A DNA stretch of 6,082 bases from Solirubrobacteraceae bacterium. Lineage in GTDB: Bacteria; Actinomycetota; Thermoleophilia; Solirubrobacterales; Solirubrobacteraceae. Of the stretch, positions 5,911-6,082 are shown one piece after another. The notes below the pieces were generated by a model. It made no database searches. It worked only from the letters and a program-made list of their open reading frames with translations, and had not been told where the DNA came from. How positions within the stretch are numbered: the first letter of the stretch is position 1; each line of letters starts with the position of its first letter. The position numbers were made by a program, and so were the translations under genes. The stretch lies in assembly GCA_030151725.1 (NCBI GenBank), contig JASLDD010000203.1:1-6082 (forward strand), in the 5' to 3' direction.

Positions 5911-6082
5911 ATGGGCAAACCCCGCCACTACAGCGAGCAGGAATTTGAGGCACTCGTAAGCTCAGCGCTCGAGGAACTTCCGATCGAGTTCCAGAGAGCG
6001 CTGGAGCACGTAGCGATCGTGGTTTCCGACCGCGGTACGGAGAATCACGCGTACGGCATGTACGTTGGCTCCAGGCTGCAAG
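5911..6082 (+). CDS. Probable zincin-like metallopeptidase family protein, N-terminal part (cut by window end)
   Basis: The ATG at 5911 opens a frame that runs off the window after 57 codons. The frame is blocked upstream by a TGA at 5866 and offers no other start codon in between. The N-terminus YSEQEFEALVSSALEELP, then EFQRALEHVAIVVSD, then YGMYVGSRL, matches the beginning of the small actinobacterial proteins annotated as metallopeptidase family / zincin-like (Pfam PF06262). In these, an acidic helix is followed by an N/H-VA-hVV strand and a GLY-x-G loop. The expected zinc motif HExxH lies beyond the window, so catalytic competence cannot be judged. Spacing from GGAG (5905-5908) to the ATG is only 2 bases, so the ribosome-binding site is poor. 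The gene is divergent from the GNAT gene across 135 bp. Confidence 0.65.
   Translation, partial: MGKPRHYSEQEFEALVSSALEELPIEFQRALEHVAIVVSDRGTENHAYGMYVGSRLQ

Overview
The window is GC-rich chromosomal DNA with bacterial gene organisation: tightly packed ORFs, GGAGG ribosome-binding sites and TetR/SDR/GNAT-type genes. The high GC and the protein families suggest an actinobacterium-like organism, possibly Thermoleophilia/Solirubrobacterales. That placement is an inference from style only; no rRNA or other marker gene is present.

Layout, left to right. (1) 1-789 (+): the C-terminal 262 codons of an alpha/beta-hydrolase-like protein with a Gly-Asn-Ser-Gln-Gly nucleophile elbow. (2) 786-2882 (-): a 698-residue protein of unknown function. 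Its first half holds four ~80-residue repeats, each ending in a helix-like segment with cysteines on an exact every-fourth-residue lattice; its second half looks beta-rich. The stop codons of (1) and (2) share the palindrome CTAG. (3) 2981-3351 (+): a decayed glyoxalase/VOC-family gene whose conserved pieces lie in three successive frames. (4) 3410-4345 (-): an NAD(P)-binding atypical SDR / epimerase-like protein. (5) 4435-5001 (+): a TetR-family repressor divergent from the SDR. The 89-bp gap between them carries a 17-bp dyad and a TAGGAT box placed so that the repressor mRNA could be leaderless. (6) 5047-5775 (-): a GNAT acetyltransferase (FR47-like). (7) 5911-6082 (+): the first 57 codons of a probable zincin-like metallopeptidase family protein, cut by the window end.

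The genes do not form one pathway. The only clear functional pair is TetR plus SDR, where the repressor probably controls both divergent genes. The most unusual item is the cysteine-ladder protein at 786-2882. It has its own strong ribosome-binding site and no co-directional partner nearby. No tRNA, rRNA, CRISPR array, insertion sequence or phage gene was seen. The longest stretch without an intact gene is 2883-3409, most of which is the VOC pseudogene.
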